DNA of 49,558 nt from Leisingera sp. ANG-Vp. GTDB lineage: Bacteria; Pseudomonadota; Alphaproteobacteria; Rhodobacterales; Rhodobacteraceae. The first letter of the stretch is position 1. Every line of letters starts with the position of its first letter. The notes beneath the pieces were generated by a model. The model made no database searches. It saw nothing but the letters and a program-made list of their open reading frames with translations, and had not been told where the DNA came from. This document shows positions 32,167-40,921 of the stretch, one piece after another. Both the position numbers and the translations under genes were made by a program. The stretch covers positions 1 through 49,558 of the forward strand of contig NZ_JWLD01000065.1 in the NCBI RefSeq assembly GCF_000813725.1, read 5' to 3'.

Positions 32167-33294
32167 GTGCTGGAAGAAAAGATTGCCGGGATGGATTTGT
32201 GGCATCTCGCGCTGCCCGTGATGTCGCGCCGCGACCATGGGATCGGGTCTGTTGAGGGCTTCTGTGAGGTCATCATTGTGCGCCTGCGCAGCGAAGGCGG
32301 GGCGGAAGGATACGGCGAGGCCTCGACCTGGTCGGTGTTCACCGGCACGCCCGAGGCCAGCCTGGCGGCGCTGGACCGCTACATCCGCCCGCTGGTGGAG
32401 GGCCGCCGGGTGGCGGACCGTGCGGCGATCATGGAGGACGCAGCCAAAGCCGTCGCCCATTGCACCGAGGCCAAGGCAGCGCTGGAGAGCGCCCTGCTGG
32501 ACCTGACCGGGCGGATCACCGGGGCGCCGGTCTGGGCGCTGCTGGGCGGCAAGTGCCGCGACACCATCCCGCTCAGCTGTTCGATTGCCGACCCGGATTT
32601 CGAGAAGGACATTGACCTTTTGCACCGGCTGCGGGCGGACAAAGTCGGGCTGATCAAGCTGAAAACCGGCTTCAAGGATCATGCCTTTGACATCATGCGG
32701 CTGGAGCGGATCGCCAAGGATTTCCCCGAGTTCCGGGTGCGGGTGGACTATAATCAGGGTCTCAGCATCGAGGACGCGCCTGCGCAGGTGCGCGATGTGG
32801 CCGCGTTCAAGCCGGATTTCATCGAGCAGCCGGTGCGGTTCCATCACTTTGCCATGATGGCCAAGCTGCGCGGGATGATTGACGTGCCGCTGCTGGCCGA
32901 CGAAAGCGTTTTCGGCCCCGAGGATATGGTGCGCGCGGCGCGCGAGGGCATCTGCGACGGTGTCTCGGTCAAGATCATGAAATCGGGCGGCCTCACCCGC
33001 GGCCAGACGGTGGCGCGGATTGCCGCGGCCAATGGGCTGTCAGCCTATGGCGGCGACATGTTCGAGGCGGGTCTCGCGCATCTGGCGGGAACCCACATGA
33101 TTGCCGCCACACCCGAGATCAAGCTGGGCTGCGAGTTCTACCAGGCGAGCTACTTCCTGAAGGAAGACATTCTGGAAACGCCTTTCCAGGTTGAGAATGG
33201 CCAGGTGGTGGTGCCGGACGGCCCCGGCCTGGGCGTCAAGCCGGATGTCGAAAAGCTGGACCGCTATGCGGTTTCCAAAAAGGTCGCGGCATGA
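32167..33294 (+). CDS. Enolase-superfamily enzyme, muconate-lactonizing (MLE) subgroup
   Basis: The barrel residues of the MLE subgroup are all visible (numbering from the TTG at 32161): LIKLKTG (Lys166, Lys168), VDYNQG (Asp196), IEQP (Glu222), ADES (Asp247) and VKIMKSGG (Lys271). This subgroup abstracts a proton next to a carboxylate. Members include cycloisomerases, dipeptide epimerases, hydroxyproline-betaine epimerase and cis-3-hydroxyproline dehydratase. The start is probably GTG 32167, nine bases after GGGAGG; TTG 32161 is only three bases from it. It overlaps the FAD oxidoreductase start by four bases. The partner genes point to an amino-acid-like substrate, but the reaction is not assigned. 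Confidence 0.85.
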   Translation: MLEEKIAGMDLWHLALPVMSRRDHGIGSVEGFCEVIIVRLRSEGGAEGYGEASTWSVFTGTPEASLAALDRYIRPLVEGRRVADRAAIMEDAAKAVAHCTEAKAALESALLDLTGRITGAPVWALLGGKCRDTIPLSCSIADPDFEKDIDLLHRLRADKVGLIKLKTGFKDHAFDIMRLERIAKDFPEFRVRVDYNQGLSIEDAPAQVRDVAAFKPDFIEQPVRFHHFAMMAKLRGMIDVPLLADESVFGPEDMVRAAREGICDGVSVKIMKSGGLTRGQTVARIAAANGLSAYGGDMFEAGLAHLAGTHMIAATPEIKLGCEFYQASYFLKEDILETPFQVENGQVVVPDGPGLGVKPDVEKLDRYAVSKKVAA

Positions 33295-34544
33295 GCCAGC
33301 CTAAGAAAACTGTTGCCATCATCGGCGCCGGCATTGTCGGCGTCTCGGCAGCGATCGAGCTGCAGCGCGACGGCCATCAGGTGATCCTGATCGACGGCAA
33401 AGGGCCGGGCGAAGGCACCAGCCACGGCAACGGCGGCATTCTGGCCTCCTGCTCCATCGTGCCGGTGACGGGGCCGGGGCTGTGGAAGAAGGCACCGAAG
33501 ATGCTGCTGGACCGGAACCAGCCGCTATTCATGCGCTGGGGCTACCTGCCCAAGCTGGCGCCCTGGCTGATGAAATACATGAGCCATGCCAATGCGGACG
33601 ACACTGCGCGCATCGCCTCGGCCCTGGCGCCGGTTGTCGGGGATTCGCTGGCAGATCACCAGGCGCTGGCGGCTGGCACTTCGGCGGAGCGGCATCTGAA
33701 GCCCTCGGATTATCTGTTCCTCTACAACGACCGGGCGCATTTCGGCGATGACGCCTTTGGCTGGGGGTTGCGCAAGAGGCACGGCTTCCGCTGGGATGAG
33801 CTGGAGGGGGCAGATTTCCGTACCTATGACGATATCTATTCCGAGGAATTCGGGTTTGCCGCACGGCTGCAGGACCACGGGATCATTTCCGATCCCGGGC
33901 AATACGTGAAAGATCTGGCAGCACATGTCACCGCCAATGGAGGCCAGCTGGTTCAGGCCTTTGTGACCGATGTGGCGCGGGAAAACGGCAAAGTGACCGG
34001 CGTGCGCGCGGGCGGTGAGACCATTGCTTGCGACACGGTGGTTGTGGCCACCGGCGTCTGGTCCAAACCGCTGGCAGAGAAACTGGGAATTTCCGTACCA
34101 CTGGAAGCAGAACGCGGCTATCATCTTGAATTGTGGGAGCCTTCGGCGATGCCCAAGGCCCCCGTCATGGTGGCAGCAGCCAAATGCGTGGTGACCCCGA
34201 TGGAGGGACGGATCCGGATTGCGGGCGTTGTGGAATTCGGCGGGCTGGAGGCCGGGCCGTCGAAAGGCCCGCTTGAGCTCTTGCGCAAAAACGCGCGGCA
34301 TATCCTGCCCGGTGTCACCTGGAAGCATGAAGAAGAATGGCTGGGGTTCCGGCCGGCACCTGCGGATTCCATTCCGGTGATCGGCGAGGTGCCGGGGCTG
34401 TCCGGCGCCTATGTCGGCTTTGGCCACCATCACATCGGCCTCACCGGCGGGCCGAAGACCGGGCGCCTCTTGGCGCAGATGATTTCGGGACGCACCCCGA
34501 ACATGGATATGAGCGCCTACGACCCGGCGCGCTATGCGATTTGA
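33291..34544 (+). CDS. DadA-like FAD-dependent D-amino-acid dehydrogenase
   Basis: It has the N-terminal dinucleotide-binding motif [50 protein letters not shown] follows, as in DadA-type enzymes, and then a second FAD/substrate region, [10 protein letters not shown]. The C-terminus has [24 protein letters not shown]. The family oxidises D-amino acids, N-methyl amino acids or D-hydroxyproline to imino or keto acids. Translation is coupled to the enolase-family gene by an ATGA overlap. This fits a two-step route in which the first enzyme changes stereochemistry or dehydrates and this one oxidises. Confidence 0.88.
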   Translation: MSQPKKTVAIIGAGIVGVSAAIELQRDGHQVILIDGKGPGEGTSHGNGGILASCSIVPVTGPGLWKKAPKMLLDRNQPLFMRWGYLPKLAPWLMKYMSHANADDTARIASALAPVVGDSLADHQALAAGTSAERHLKPSDYLFLYNDRAHFGDDAFGWGLRKRHGFRWDELEGADFRTYDDIYSEEFGFAARLQDHGIISDPGQYVKDLAAHVTANGGQLVQAFVTDVARENGKVTGVRAGGETIACDTVVVATGVWSKPLAEKLGISVPLEAERGYHLELWEPSAMPKAPVMVAAAKCVVTPMEGRIRIAGVVEFGGLEAGPSKGPLELLRKNARHILPGVTWKHEEEWLGFRPAPADSIPVIGEVPGLSGAYVGFGHHHIGLTGGPKTGRLLAQMISGRTPNMDMSAYDPARYAI

Positions 34545-34595
34545 ACTTGAACCAGTGCCCCAAAAAGGGGCCGTGAATAACACAGGGAGAAGACC

Positions 34596-35570
34596 ATGAA
34601 GAAACTGACCAAACTGCTGGCTGCCACCGCGCTGACCGCGGCTGCCGCCCTGCCCGCCGCTGCCGAGGTCTGGGACATGCCGATGGCCTATTCGGCGTCC
34701 AACTTCCACTCGGCCACCGGTGCAGAGTTTGCCGAATGCGTGACCACCGGCACCGGCGGCGAGATCGAGATCAAGACCCACCCTTCGGGCTCGCTGTTCA
34801 AGGGCGCCGACATCAAGCGCGCGATCCAGACCGGCCAGGCGCCGATCGGCGAGCGGCTGCTGTCCGGCCACCAGAACGAAAATGCGCTGTTCGGCTTTGA
34901 CTCGATCCCGTTCCTGGCGACCTCGTTCGATGACAGCGACAAGCTGTGGAAAGCGGCCAAGCCGGCGCTGGAAAAACTGCTCGCCGAGCAGAACCTGACC
35001 CTGCTTTATGCCGTGCCGTGGCCGCCGCAGGGCCTCTACTTCAAAAACGAGGTGACTTCCGTTGCCGAGATGAAGGGCATCAAGTTCCGCTCCTACAACA
35101 ACGCCACCTCGCGCCTGGCAGAGCTGACCGGCATGCTGCCGGTGACCATTGAGGCGGCAGAGATCAGCCAGGCCTTTGCCACCGGCGTTGCGGACTCGAT
35201 GGTCTCTTCCGGCTCCACCGGCTATGACCGCAAGGTCTGGGAAAGCCTGAACTATTTCTACGAAGTGGATGCCTGGCTGCCGCGCAACTACGTAATGGTG
35301 AACTCCGACGTCTGGAACGGCACCTCGGATGCCAATAAGAACGTGATCCAGGGCTGCGCCAAGCTGGCGGAATATGCAGGCAACTGGCGTGCCAAGGAAT
35401 ACACAGGGTTCACTCTGCAAGGCCTGCGCGACGGCGGCATGACCGTGGGTCCGGCCTCTGAACAGATGACAAATGAGCTGAAGGAAATCGGCGTCACCAT
35501 GACCAACGAATGGCTGGAAGCCGCCGGTGACGAAGGCAAGGCCATCGTCGACGCCTTCCACGCCGATTAA
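34596..35570 (+). CDS. dctP: TRAP transporter solute-binding protein
   Basis: This periplasmic binding protein has a signal peptide (LLAATALTAAAALPAAA cleaved before EVWDMPMAY). The family's hinge region reads NLTLLYAVPWPPQGLYFKNEVTSVAEMKGIKFRSYNNATSRLAELTGMLPV, with the ligand-binding arginine in FRSYNNA. TRAP receptors mostly bind carboxylates. A strong ribosome site (GGGAGAAGACC before ATG) and a stem-loop after the gene suggest it is expressed above the membrane subunits. Confidence 0.93.
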   Translation: MKKLTKLLAATALTAAAALPAAAEVWDMPMAYSASNFHSATGAEFAECVTTGTGGEIEIKTHPSGSLFKGADIKRAIQTGQAPIGERLLSGHQNENALFGFDSIPFLATSFDDSDKLWKAAKPALEKLLAEQNLTLLYAVPWPPQGLYFKNEVTSVAEMKGIKFRSYNNATSRLAELTGMLPVTIEAAEISQAFATGVADSMVSSGSTGYDRKVWESLNYFYEVDAWLPRNYVMVNSDVWNGTSDANKNVIQGCAKLAEYAGNWRAKEYTGFTLQGLRDGGMTVGPASEQMTNELKEIGVTMTNEWLEAAGDEGKAIVDAFHAD

Positions 35571-35582
35571 TCACCTTGAATG

Positions 35583-35613
35583 ATACGGGCGGCGCGGCAA
35601 GTGCCGCCCGTAT
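35583..35613 (+). terminator. Perfect 11-bp stem-loop between dctP and dctQ
   Basis: ATACGGGCGGC (35583-35593) pairs with GCCGCCCGTAT (35603-35613) around a nine-base loop, 13 bases after the dctP stop, followed by TCTCATAAAAA. It probably attenuates read-through and protects the dctP message. Confidence 0.65.
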
Positions 35614-35643
35614 TCTCATAAAAAATAAGCCGATGGGGATGAT

Positions 35644-36177
35644 ATGACTGTGCTCAGGGGGCTGCGCTCCGGACTGGATTTTCTCTACCTTGCGGCGGGG
35701 GTGCTGGCCGCCCTCTGCCTGATTGCAATTCTGGGGCTGATCGTGGTCCAGATGCTGGCCCGCTGGACCGGCGAGGTCTTCCCCGGCGCGCCGGATTATG
35801 CAGGCTACGCAATGGCCGCGGCCTCCTTCCTGGCCTTCGCCAACGCGCTGAACCGCGGCAGCCATATCCGGGTGTCGATCCTGCTGAATGCCGTGCCTGA
35901 ACGCTTCCGCAGGGTGCTGGAGATCTGGTGTTTCGGCATCGGCACCGCGGTGATGTGGTACTTCTGCTATTACGCCTACCGCTTCGTCTACTGGAGCTGG
36001 AAGTTCCATGACGTGAGCCAGGGACAGGACCGCACCCCTCTGTGGCTGCCGCAAAGCACCATGCTGATCGGCGCAGTCATTCTGGCCATCGCCCTCACCG
36101 ACCATCTGATCCATGTGATATTCCGCGGCGATCACCGCATCACCCAGGATCTGGCTGACCAGAGCCACGCGGAGTAA
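35644..36177 (+). CDS. dctQ: TRAP transporter small permease
   Basis: The four-helix inner-membrane protein of 177 residues shows the DctQ pattern: LAALCLIAILGLIVVQMLARW, then PGAPDYAGYAMAAASFLAFANALNRGSHIRVSIL, and two C-terminal segments. The family acts with the large permease. It starts 30 bases after the stem-loop and ends five bases before dctM. Confidence 0.92.
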   Translation: MTVLRGLRSGLDFLYLAAGVLAALCLIAILGLIVVQMLARWTGEVFPGAPDYAGYAMAAASFLAFANALNRGSHIRVSILLNAVPERFRRVLEIWCFGIGTAVMWYFCYYAYRFVYWSWKFHDVSQGQDRTPLWLPQSTMLIGAVILAIALTDHLIHVIFRGDHRITQDLADQSHAE

Positions 36178-36182
36178 GCCTC

Positions 36183-37493
36183 ATGGAAAACATATCCGTC
36201 ATCATTCTGTTTCTCTTCGTGCTGTTCACCCTTCTCGGCACCGGCGTCTGGGTCGGCCTTGCGCTGATGGGCGTGGCCTGGGTCGGCATGGAGCTGTTCA
36301 CCACCCGTCCCGTCGGCGACGTGATGCTGACGACCATCTGGTCGGCATCGTCGAGCTGGACCCTGACGGCACTGCCGATGTTCATCTGGATGGGCGAGAT
36401 CCTCTACCGGACCCGATTATCCGAGGACATGTTCAAGGGCCTCTCCCCCTGGATGGCACCCCTGCCCGGCGGGCTGGTGCATACCAATATCGTCGGCTGC
36501 ACGGTGTTTGCCGCGGTCTCCGGCTCCTCTGCCGCAACCCTGACCACCGTCGGCAAGATGTCGATCCCCGAGCTGCGCAAGCGCAATTACCCGGAGCGCA
36601 TGGTGATCGGCACCCTGACCGGTGCGGCGACGCTGGGCCTGATGATCCCGCCATCGCTGACGCTGATCGTTTATGGCGTCACCATCAATGAATCGATCAC
36701 CAAGCTGTTCTTTGCCGGCATCCTGCCCGGCCTGGTGCTGGCGGCAATGTTCATGGGCTACGTGGCGATCTACTCCAAGATCGGCAAGGACTGGAACCCG
36801 GATCAGGAAAGCAAACTGACTTTCGCCCAGAAGATCCACAACTCCCGCTTCCTGGCGCCGGTGATTGCGCTGATCGTGGTGGTGATCGGGTCGATGTACC
36901 TGGGCTTTGCCACCGCGACCGAAGCGGCAGCCTTTGGCGTCATCGGCTCGCTGCTGCTGGCGCTGGGTCAGGGCTCGCTGAACTGGAAGACCTTCACTGA
37001 AAGCCTGATGGGTGCCACCCGCACCAGCGCGATGATCGCGCTCATTCTGGCGGGTGCGGCCTTCCTGTCGCTGTCGATGGGCTTCACCGGCCTGCCGCGC
37101 GGGCTGGCCGACCTGATTGCCGGCTGGGAGCTCACGCGCCTGGAACTCCTGATGGTGCTGCTGGTGTTCTACATCATTCTGGGCTGCTTCCTGGATGGCA
37201 TCTCCTCAGTTGTGCTGACCATGGCCGTGGTGGAGCCGATGATCCGCCAGGCCGGCATCGACCTCATCTGGTTTGGCATCTTCATCGTGGTGGTTGTGGA
37301 AATGGCGCAGATCACCCCGCCGATCGGCTTCAATCTGTTTGTGATGCAAGGCATGACCCACCACGAGATGAGCTATATCGCCCGTGCCGCGATCCCGATG
37401 TTCCTGATCATGGTGCTGATGGTGTTTGTGCTGATTGCCTTCCCGGAGCTGGCGACCTACCTGCCCAACAACCTCAGGCCGGGACCGGTCTAG
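36183..37493 (+). CDS. dctM: TRAP transporter large permease
   Basis: This 436-residue, ~12-segment permease couples solute uptake to a sodium gradient. Diagnostic stretches are GCTVFAAVSGSSAATLTTVGKMSIPELRKRNYPERMVIGTLTGAATLGLMIPPSLTLIVYG, LSMGFTGLPRGLADLI and QITPPIGFNLFVMQG. It follows dctQ by five bases and completes the transporter for the locus substrate. Confidence 0.94.
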   Translation: MENISVIILFLFVLFTLLGTGVWVGLALMGVAWVGMELFTTRPVGDVMLTTIWSASSSWTLTALPMFIWMGEILYRTRLSEDMFKGLSPWMAPLPGGLVHTNIVGCTVFAAVSGSSAATLTTVGKMSIPELRKRNYPERMVIGTLTGAATLGLMIPPSLTLIVYGVTINESITKLFFAGILPGLVLAAMFMGYVAIYSKIGKDWNPDQESKLTFAQKIHNSRFLAPVIALIVVVIGSMYLGFATATEAAAFGVIGSLLLALGQGSLNWKTFTESLMGATRTSAMIALILAGAAFLSLSMGFTGLPRGLADLIAGWELTRLELLMVLLVFYIILGCFLDGISSVVLTMAVVEPMIRQAGIDLIWFGIFIVVVVEMAQITPPIGFNLFVMQGMTHHEMSYIARAAIPMFLIMVLMVFVLIAFPELATYLPNNLRPGPV

Positions 37494-37497
37494 ACAG

Positions 37498-38430
37498 ATG
37501 ATGCGCGCGCTCGCCTTTGCCGCCCGGCACGGGCGGGCCGCTTTGGTCCTGGGGCTGCTGGCCGGGCTCTTGCTGCCCGGCCTTGCCGCCTCCCTCCAGC
37601 CCTGGCTGCCGGAAATGGTGGCCGGGCTTTTGTTTTTGAACGCCTACCGGATCGGTTTCCGCAAGGCGGCAGGCGGGCTGGCCGATGGTATCGGCACCCT
37701 CAAGGCCATTGCCCTGTTGCAGGTCGCACTGCCGCTGCTGGCGCTGGGAATTGCTGCGCTGTTCGGCGTCGCGCAGACGCCAGCCGCCGTGGCGCTGATC
37801 CTGATGCTGAGCGCCCCTTCCGTGACCGGCAGCCCCAACATCACTGCGCTGATGGGCCACGCACCGGAGCCGGCCTTCCGCTTGCTGATCCTCGGCACCG
37901 CGTTAATGCCCCTGACAGTTGTTCCGGTGTTCCTGCTGGCGCCCAGCCTCGGCGATCTTGCGGATGTGCTGCGTGCTGCAGGACGGCTGATCGGAGTGAT
38001 TGGCCTCACCGTTGCAGCTGCCTTCCTGCTTCGGCGGCTCACCCTGCCCCGCCTGAGCGATGCGCAGGGCAAGGCGATCGACGGGCTGACCGTGATTGCC
38101 CTGGCAGTGATTGTGGTTGGGCTGATGGCCGCCCTGGGGCCGGCCCTGCACGCAGATCCGCTGCTGGTGCTGCAATGGCTCGGCTTTGCCCTGGCTGCCA
38201 ACCTCGGACTGCAAGTGCTGACCTTTGCCGTGTTGCGCCGCCGCGCGGGCAGTGGCGCGGTGCCGGTCTCCGTTGTGGCCGGCAACCGGAACTTCGCTCT
38301 CTTCCTGATCGCCCTGCCCGCAGCCACCACCGATCCGCTGCTGATCTTTCTCGGCTGTTATCAGATCCCGATGTATCTGACGGCCATCCTGATGCAGCGC
38401 TTTTACGGACGCCCCGTGCAGCCGGCCTGA
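37498..38430 (+). CDS. Bile-acid:sodium symporter-like (BASS superfamily) permease
   Basis: The protein has about ten hydrophobic segments. LMLSAPSVTGSPNITALMGH and VVAGNRNFALFLIALPAATTDPLLIFLGCYQIPMYLTAIL resemble the crossover helices of the BASS fold. ATG 37498 is chosen (four bases after the dctM stop); the frame is open further upstream inside dctM but without coding character. The substrate is unknown. It could export a product of the same pathway. Confidence 0.65.
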   Translation: MMRALAFAARHGRAALVLGLLAGLLLPGLAASLQPWLPEMVAGLLFLNAYRIGFRKAAGGLADGIGTLKAIALLQVALPLLALGIAALFGVAQTPAAVALILMLSAPSVTGSPNITALMGHAPEPAFRLLILGTALMPLTVVPVFLLAPSLGDLADVLRAAGRLIGVIGLTVAAAFLLRRLTLPRLSDAQGKAIDGLTVIALAVIVVGLMAALGPALHADPLLVLQWLGFALAANLGLQVLTFAVLRRRAGSGAVPVSVVAGNRNFALFLIALPAATTDPLLIFLGCYQIPMYLTAILMQRFYGRPVQPA

Positions 38431-38445
38431 GTACGGCAGCCGGAG

Positions 38446-39348
38446 TCAGGACAGAAACGTCACTCCCGGCATATGCCGGATCAAGTTGGTGTCGTGCTGG
38501 TAAATCTCGGTCATCTCATCGACCAGGTCCTGTGACCAGCCAGGCAGATCGATTTCCTCTTCCACCGCCTCTTCCGAGTGGAAATAACTCAGGAACAGCC
38601 CGCGCACCCGTTCTCTCTGATCCTCTGACAGGCCCGGCCGGCCGGCCAGGTATGCTTCCAGCCGCTCGTGGCCTGAGTCGGACATGATGCCGCGGCTGAT
38701 GTCCAATTCACCGCTGAACCGGAAGCCGTTGCCCAGCCCTGTGATCTGGGCCAGGATGCTGGGCCAGATCACCGGTGTCTCCTCGTTGCACCAGACAGTC
38801 AGGGAACACCCCGGATTGCTATGAAGGATATCCTCCACGACATGCGACCATCGCAGGCTCAGGAAATCTGTGCCTGCGGCGAATTGGGTCCAGCTCTTGC
38901 TCGACTGGGACTTGAAAACCGGCCCGATCAGCGTTGCCGGATTGCGCAGCCCCAGAAAGAACCCGCAAGGGTTTCCGGGGAAAAGGTTGCGCAGCGCAGC
39001 CGCGTTTTTTCCCGCATTGCGGAACAGCTGCCCCTTGCTCAGCATCCAGCCCGGCACGCCCATAAAGCCGGAATTGGTCAGAATGATCCGGGACACCGGG
39101 TTTCCTTTGACCAGACCCGCCAGCAGCGCCTCGCGCTCCTCATCCGTCACGAACTCCTGCTCCTGCTTGCGGAGCAGCTGGTTGACCGCCTTCAAATACG
39201 TTCCGGGGCGGCGGATCATCACGCCGCGATCCAGCAGGCGCTGCACATCTTTGCGCAGCGACCACGTCAGCTGGCCGTTGTCGGTGTTTGGCGCCCCAAG
39301 ATGCAAGGCAAGGGTAATGTCCCGTTTGCTGCCGTCTGCCTGGTTCAT
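38446..39348 (-). CDS. Sulfotransferase-like protein of the surface-glycan cluster
   Basis: The N-terminus ITLALHLGAPNTDNGQLTWSLRKDVQRLLDRGVMI resembles the strand-loop-helix that binds the PAPS phosphate in roseobacter sulfotransferase-like proteins. The usual Lys-Thr-Gly/Ser loop is replaced by PNTDNG, so the donor site may be degenerate. Later, SRIILTNSGFMGVP and FLGLRNPATLIGPVFKSQ match the 3'-phosphate-binding region in position. The 300 residues end in MPGVTFLS. It is the last gene of the leftward glycan cluster. Catalytic activity is uncertain. Confidence 0.5.
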   Translation of the reverse strand: MNQADGSKRDITLALHLGAPNTDNGQLTWSLRKDVQRLLDRGVMIRRPGTYLKAVNQLLRKQEQEFVTDEEREALLAGLVKGNPVSRIILTNSGFMGVPGWMLSKGQLFRNAGKNAAALRNLFPGNPCGFFLGLRNPATLIGPVFKSQSSKSWTQFAAGTDFLSLRWSHVVEDILHSNPGCSLTVWCNEETPVIWPSILAQITGLGNGFRFSGELDISRGIMSDSGHERLEAYLAGRPGLSEDQRERVRGLFLSYFHSEEAVEEEIDLPGWSQDLVDEMTEIYQHDTNLIRHMPGVTFLS

Positions 39349-39410
39349 CTAATCGTCCGGCCTCTTTTCCGTCTTAGTACCGCGGCCTGCGCGCGCCGCG
39401 CGCGCCCGGT

Positions 39411-40784
39411 TCACAGCCGCTCCTTCATGCGGCGGAAGAACCGGTCGTCCCGCTGCCGCAAAATATAGCTGCAGACCTGTTTCGCAAGGCGCGGATGGCC
39501 GCGGTCCAGGGCCAGATTGGCCAGTTCCCTTTGAAACCGGGGAAAACCATGCCGCCTGCGCAGCAGCTGGTGGAACCGGTTCGGTGCCAGCTCGCCAGCG
39601 ATGGCGCCGCGGGCAATCTCCTGCAGCACCCCCATCTGCTGCAACGACGAGCCCAGCCTGTGGCCCAGCAGCGGACAGCGCCAAAGGGTCACGTTCGGAC
39701 CAGTGAAACGGGCTGCATGGGCGGCATCCGGCGCCACATAAGGGTCATACATGATATGCACGTCGCCCGCGTCCTGGCTGGCCAGCGCGGCGTCGCCGAA
39801 GGGGCCGGAAAAATCTCTGTCCCAAACCTTTTTATAGCGCATCTCCCAGGGCACCAGGGTCTTGTCGAGCGTCGACTGCGGGCTGATCGCAAAGACCGTT
39901 GATCCCGGCGCCGCCGCGGCAAAGGCCGCCGCGGCGTAACCGCCCATCGAGGCCCCGTAGAAGACCACCCGCTTGAACTGCGCAAAAAAGCCGCTGTCAC
40001 GCAGTGCCTCGAACCTGGCCGTCACCTCCGGGTGGCGGAACCAGGTCCAGCCATTGGCCATCACCCCGAGCATCGACCAGCCCTGAGCCTCGATAAAGCT
40101 GAAGCCCCAGGGCCGCCGGTCGTCCCGCTTGGTCATGGCAATGTCGAGATTGTCGAAGGTCACCACCAGCGTATCGCCGCGCGGCATGAACAGGAAAGAA
40201 TGCTCCTCCAGCTCGTCAAAGAAACCTTCCTTGCCGGCCAGCTTGCTTGCGATCCTAGACCATTCTCCCGAAGGCTGCAGCTCCTCCTGCGGCTCAACCG
40301 ACAGCACGGCCAGCCCGTTGGCGTCCGCCCCGGGTTTTGCCAGCGTGTTGCAGCTGCCATAAGACTTGAGGAACGGGTAGCTGCCCGAGCCTTTGCGGAT
40401 TTCAATCACCAGGCGGCTGAGCGGATGCAGGGCCTGGTCCAGCACCAACTTGAAATTCTGGATTTTGTTGCGGGCACCAAAACTGTTCAGTGCCAGGATC
40501 ACGTCGTAGCTGCCGATGCCGGCCTGCGTTTCAACTACCCGGACCGCGTCCCTGTCCACACCGCCGCGCTCCAGCCGGGCGCGCCATGCCTGCAGCTGCT
40601 GGGCATCGGGTGCCACCGGCTGCCCCTTGCGGTTCAAACTGACGAAATCGATGCTGCAGCCATAGCGCTGGTGCAGCAGAATGGACAGCTCAGGCGCCTG
40701 GCCGTTGACATCGGCAAGGGTGCGGACGTCGTCCACATCCAGCACCGGAACAACCGGCTTGAAATCAAAATTTTCACTCAGCAT
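39411..40784 (-). CDS. Two-domain protein: methyltransferase-like fragment plus alpha/beta-hydrolase-like domain
   Basis: Residues ~30-160 are clearly related to the C-terminal methyltransferase domain of the neighbouring 520-residue protein: SILLHQRYGCSIDFV, GSYDVILALNSFG and LVIEIRKGSGSYPFLKSYG. The SAM-binding motif I is not present, so this half may be a degenerate paralogue. Residues ~190-370 contain FYGASMGGYAAAAFAAAAPG, with a nucleophile-elbow-like Gly-x-Ser-x-Gly (GASMG, 277-281). Its closest counterparts appear to be roseobacter proteins of unknown function. It sits between two glycan genes and its role is not known. Confidence 0.6.
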   Translation of the reverse strand: MLSENFDFKPVVPVLDVDDVRTLADVNGQAPELSILLHQRYGCSIDFVSLNRKGQPVAPDAQQLQAWRARLERGGVDRDAVRVVETQAGIGSYDVILALNSFGARNKIQNFKLVLDQALHPLSRLVIEIRKGSGSYPFLKSYGSCNTLAKPGADANGLAVLSVEPQEELQPSGEWSRIASKLAGKEGFFDELEEHSFLFMPRGDTLVVTFDNLDIAMTKRDDRRPWGFSFIEAQGWSMLGVMANGWTWFRHPEVTARFEALRDSGFFAQFKRVVFYGASMGGYAAAAFAAAAPGSTVFAISPQSTLDKTLVPWEMRYKKVWDRDFSGPFGDAALASQDAGDVHIMYDPYVAPDAAHAARFTGPNVTLWRCPLLGHRLGSSLQQMGVLQEIARGAIAGELAPNRFHQLLRRRHGFPRFQRELANLALDRGHPRLAKQVCSYILRQRDDRFFRRMKERL

Positions 40785-40921
40785 GCCTTGTCAACTGCCC
40801 TTCAGGAATGCGCCGGCGCCGGACCTGGGCAGCATGGACCGCCCGCTGGCCTCATCCCCTTTTCCTTGGCTTATCCAAAAAGAGTTAAGGATCCTGTTAC
40901 CAGCCCTCTGCGCTGCGCCAG

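Noticed and set aside
33525-35561. 678-codon open frame opposite the FAD oxidoreductase and dctP
   Set aside because: It spans two well-supported genes in antisense with no recognisable domain.
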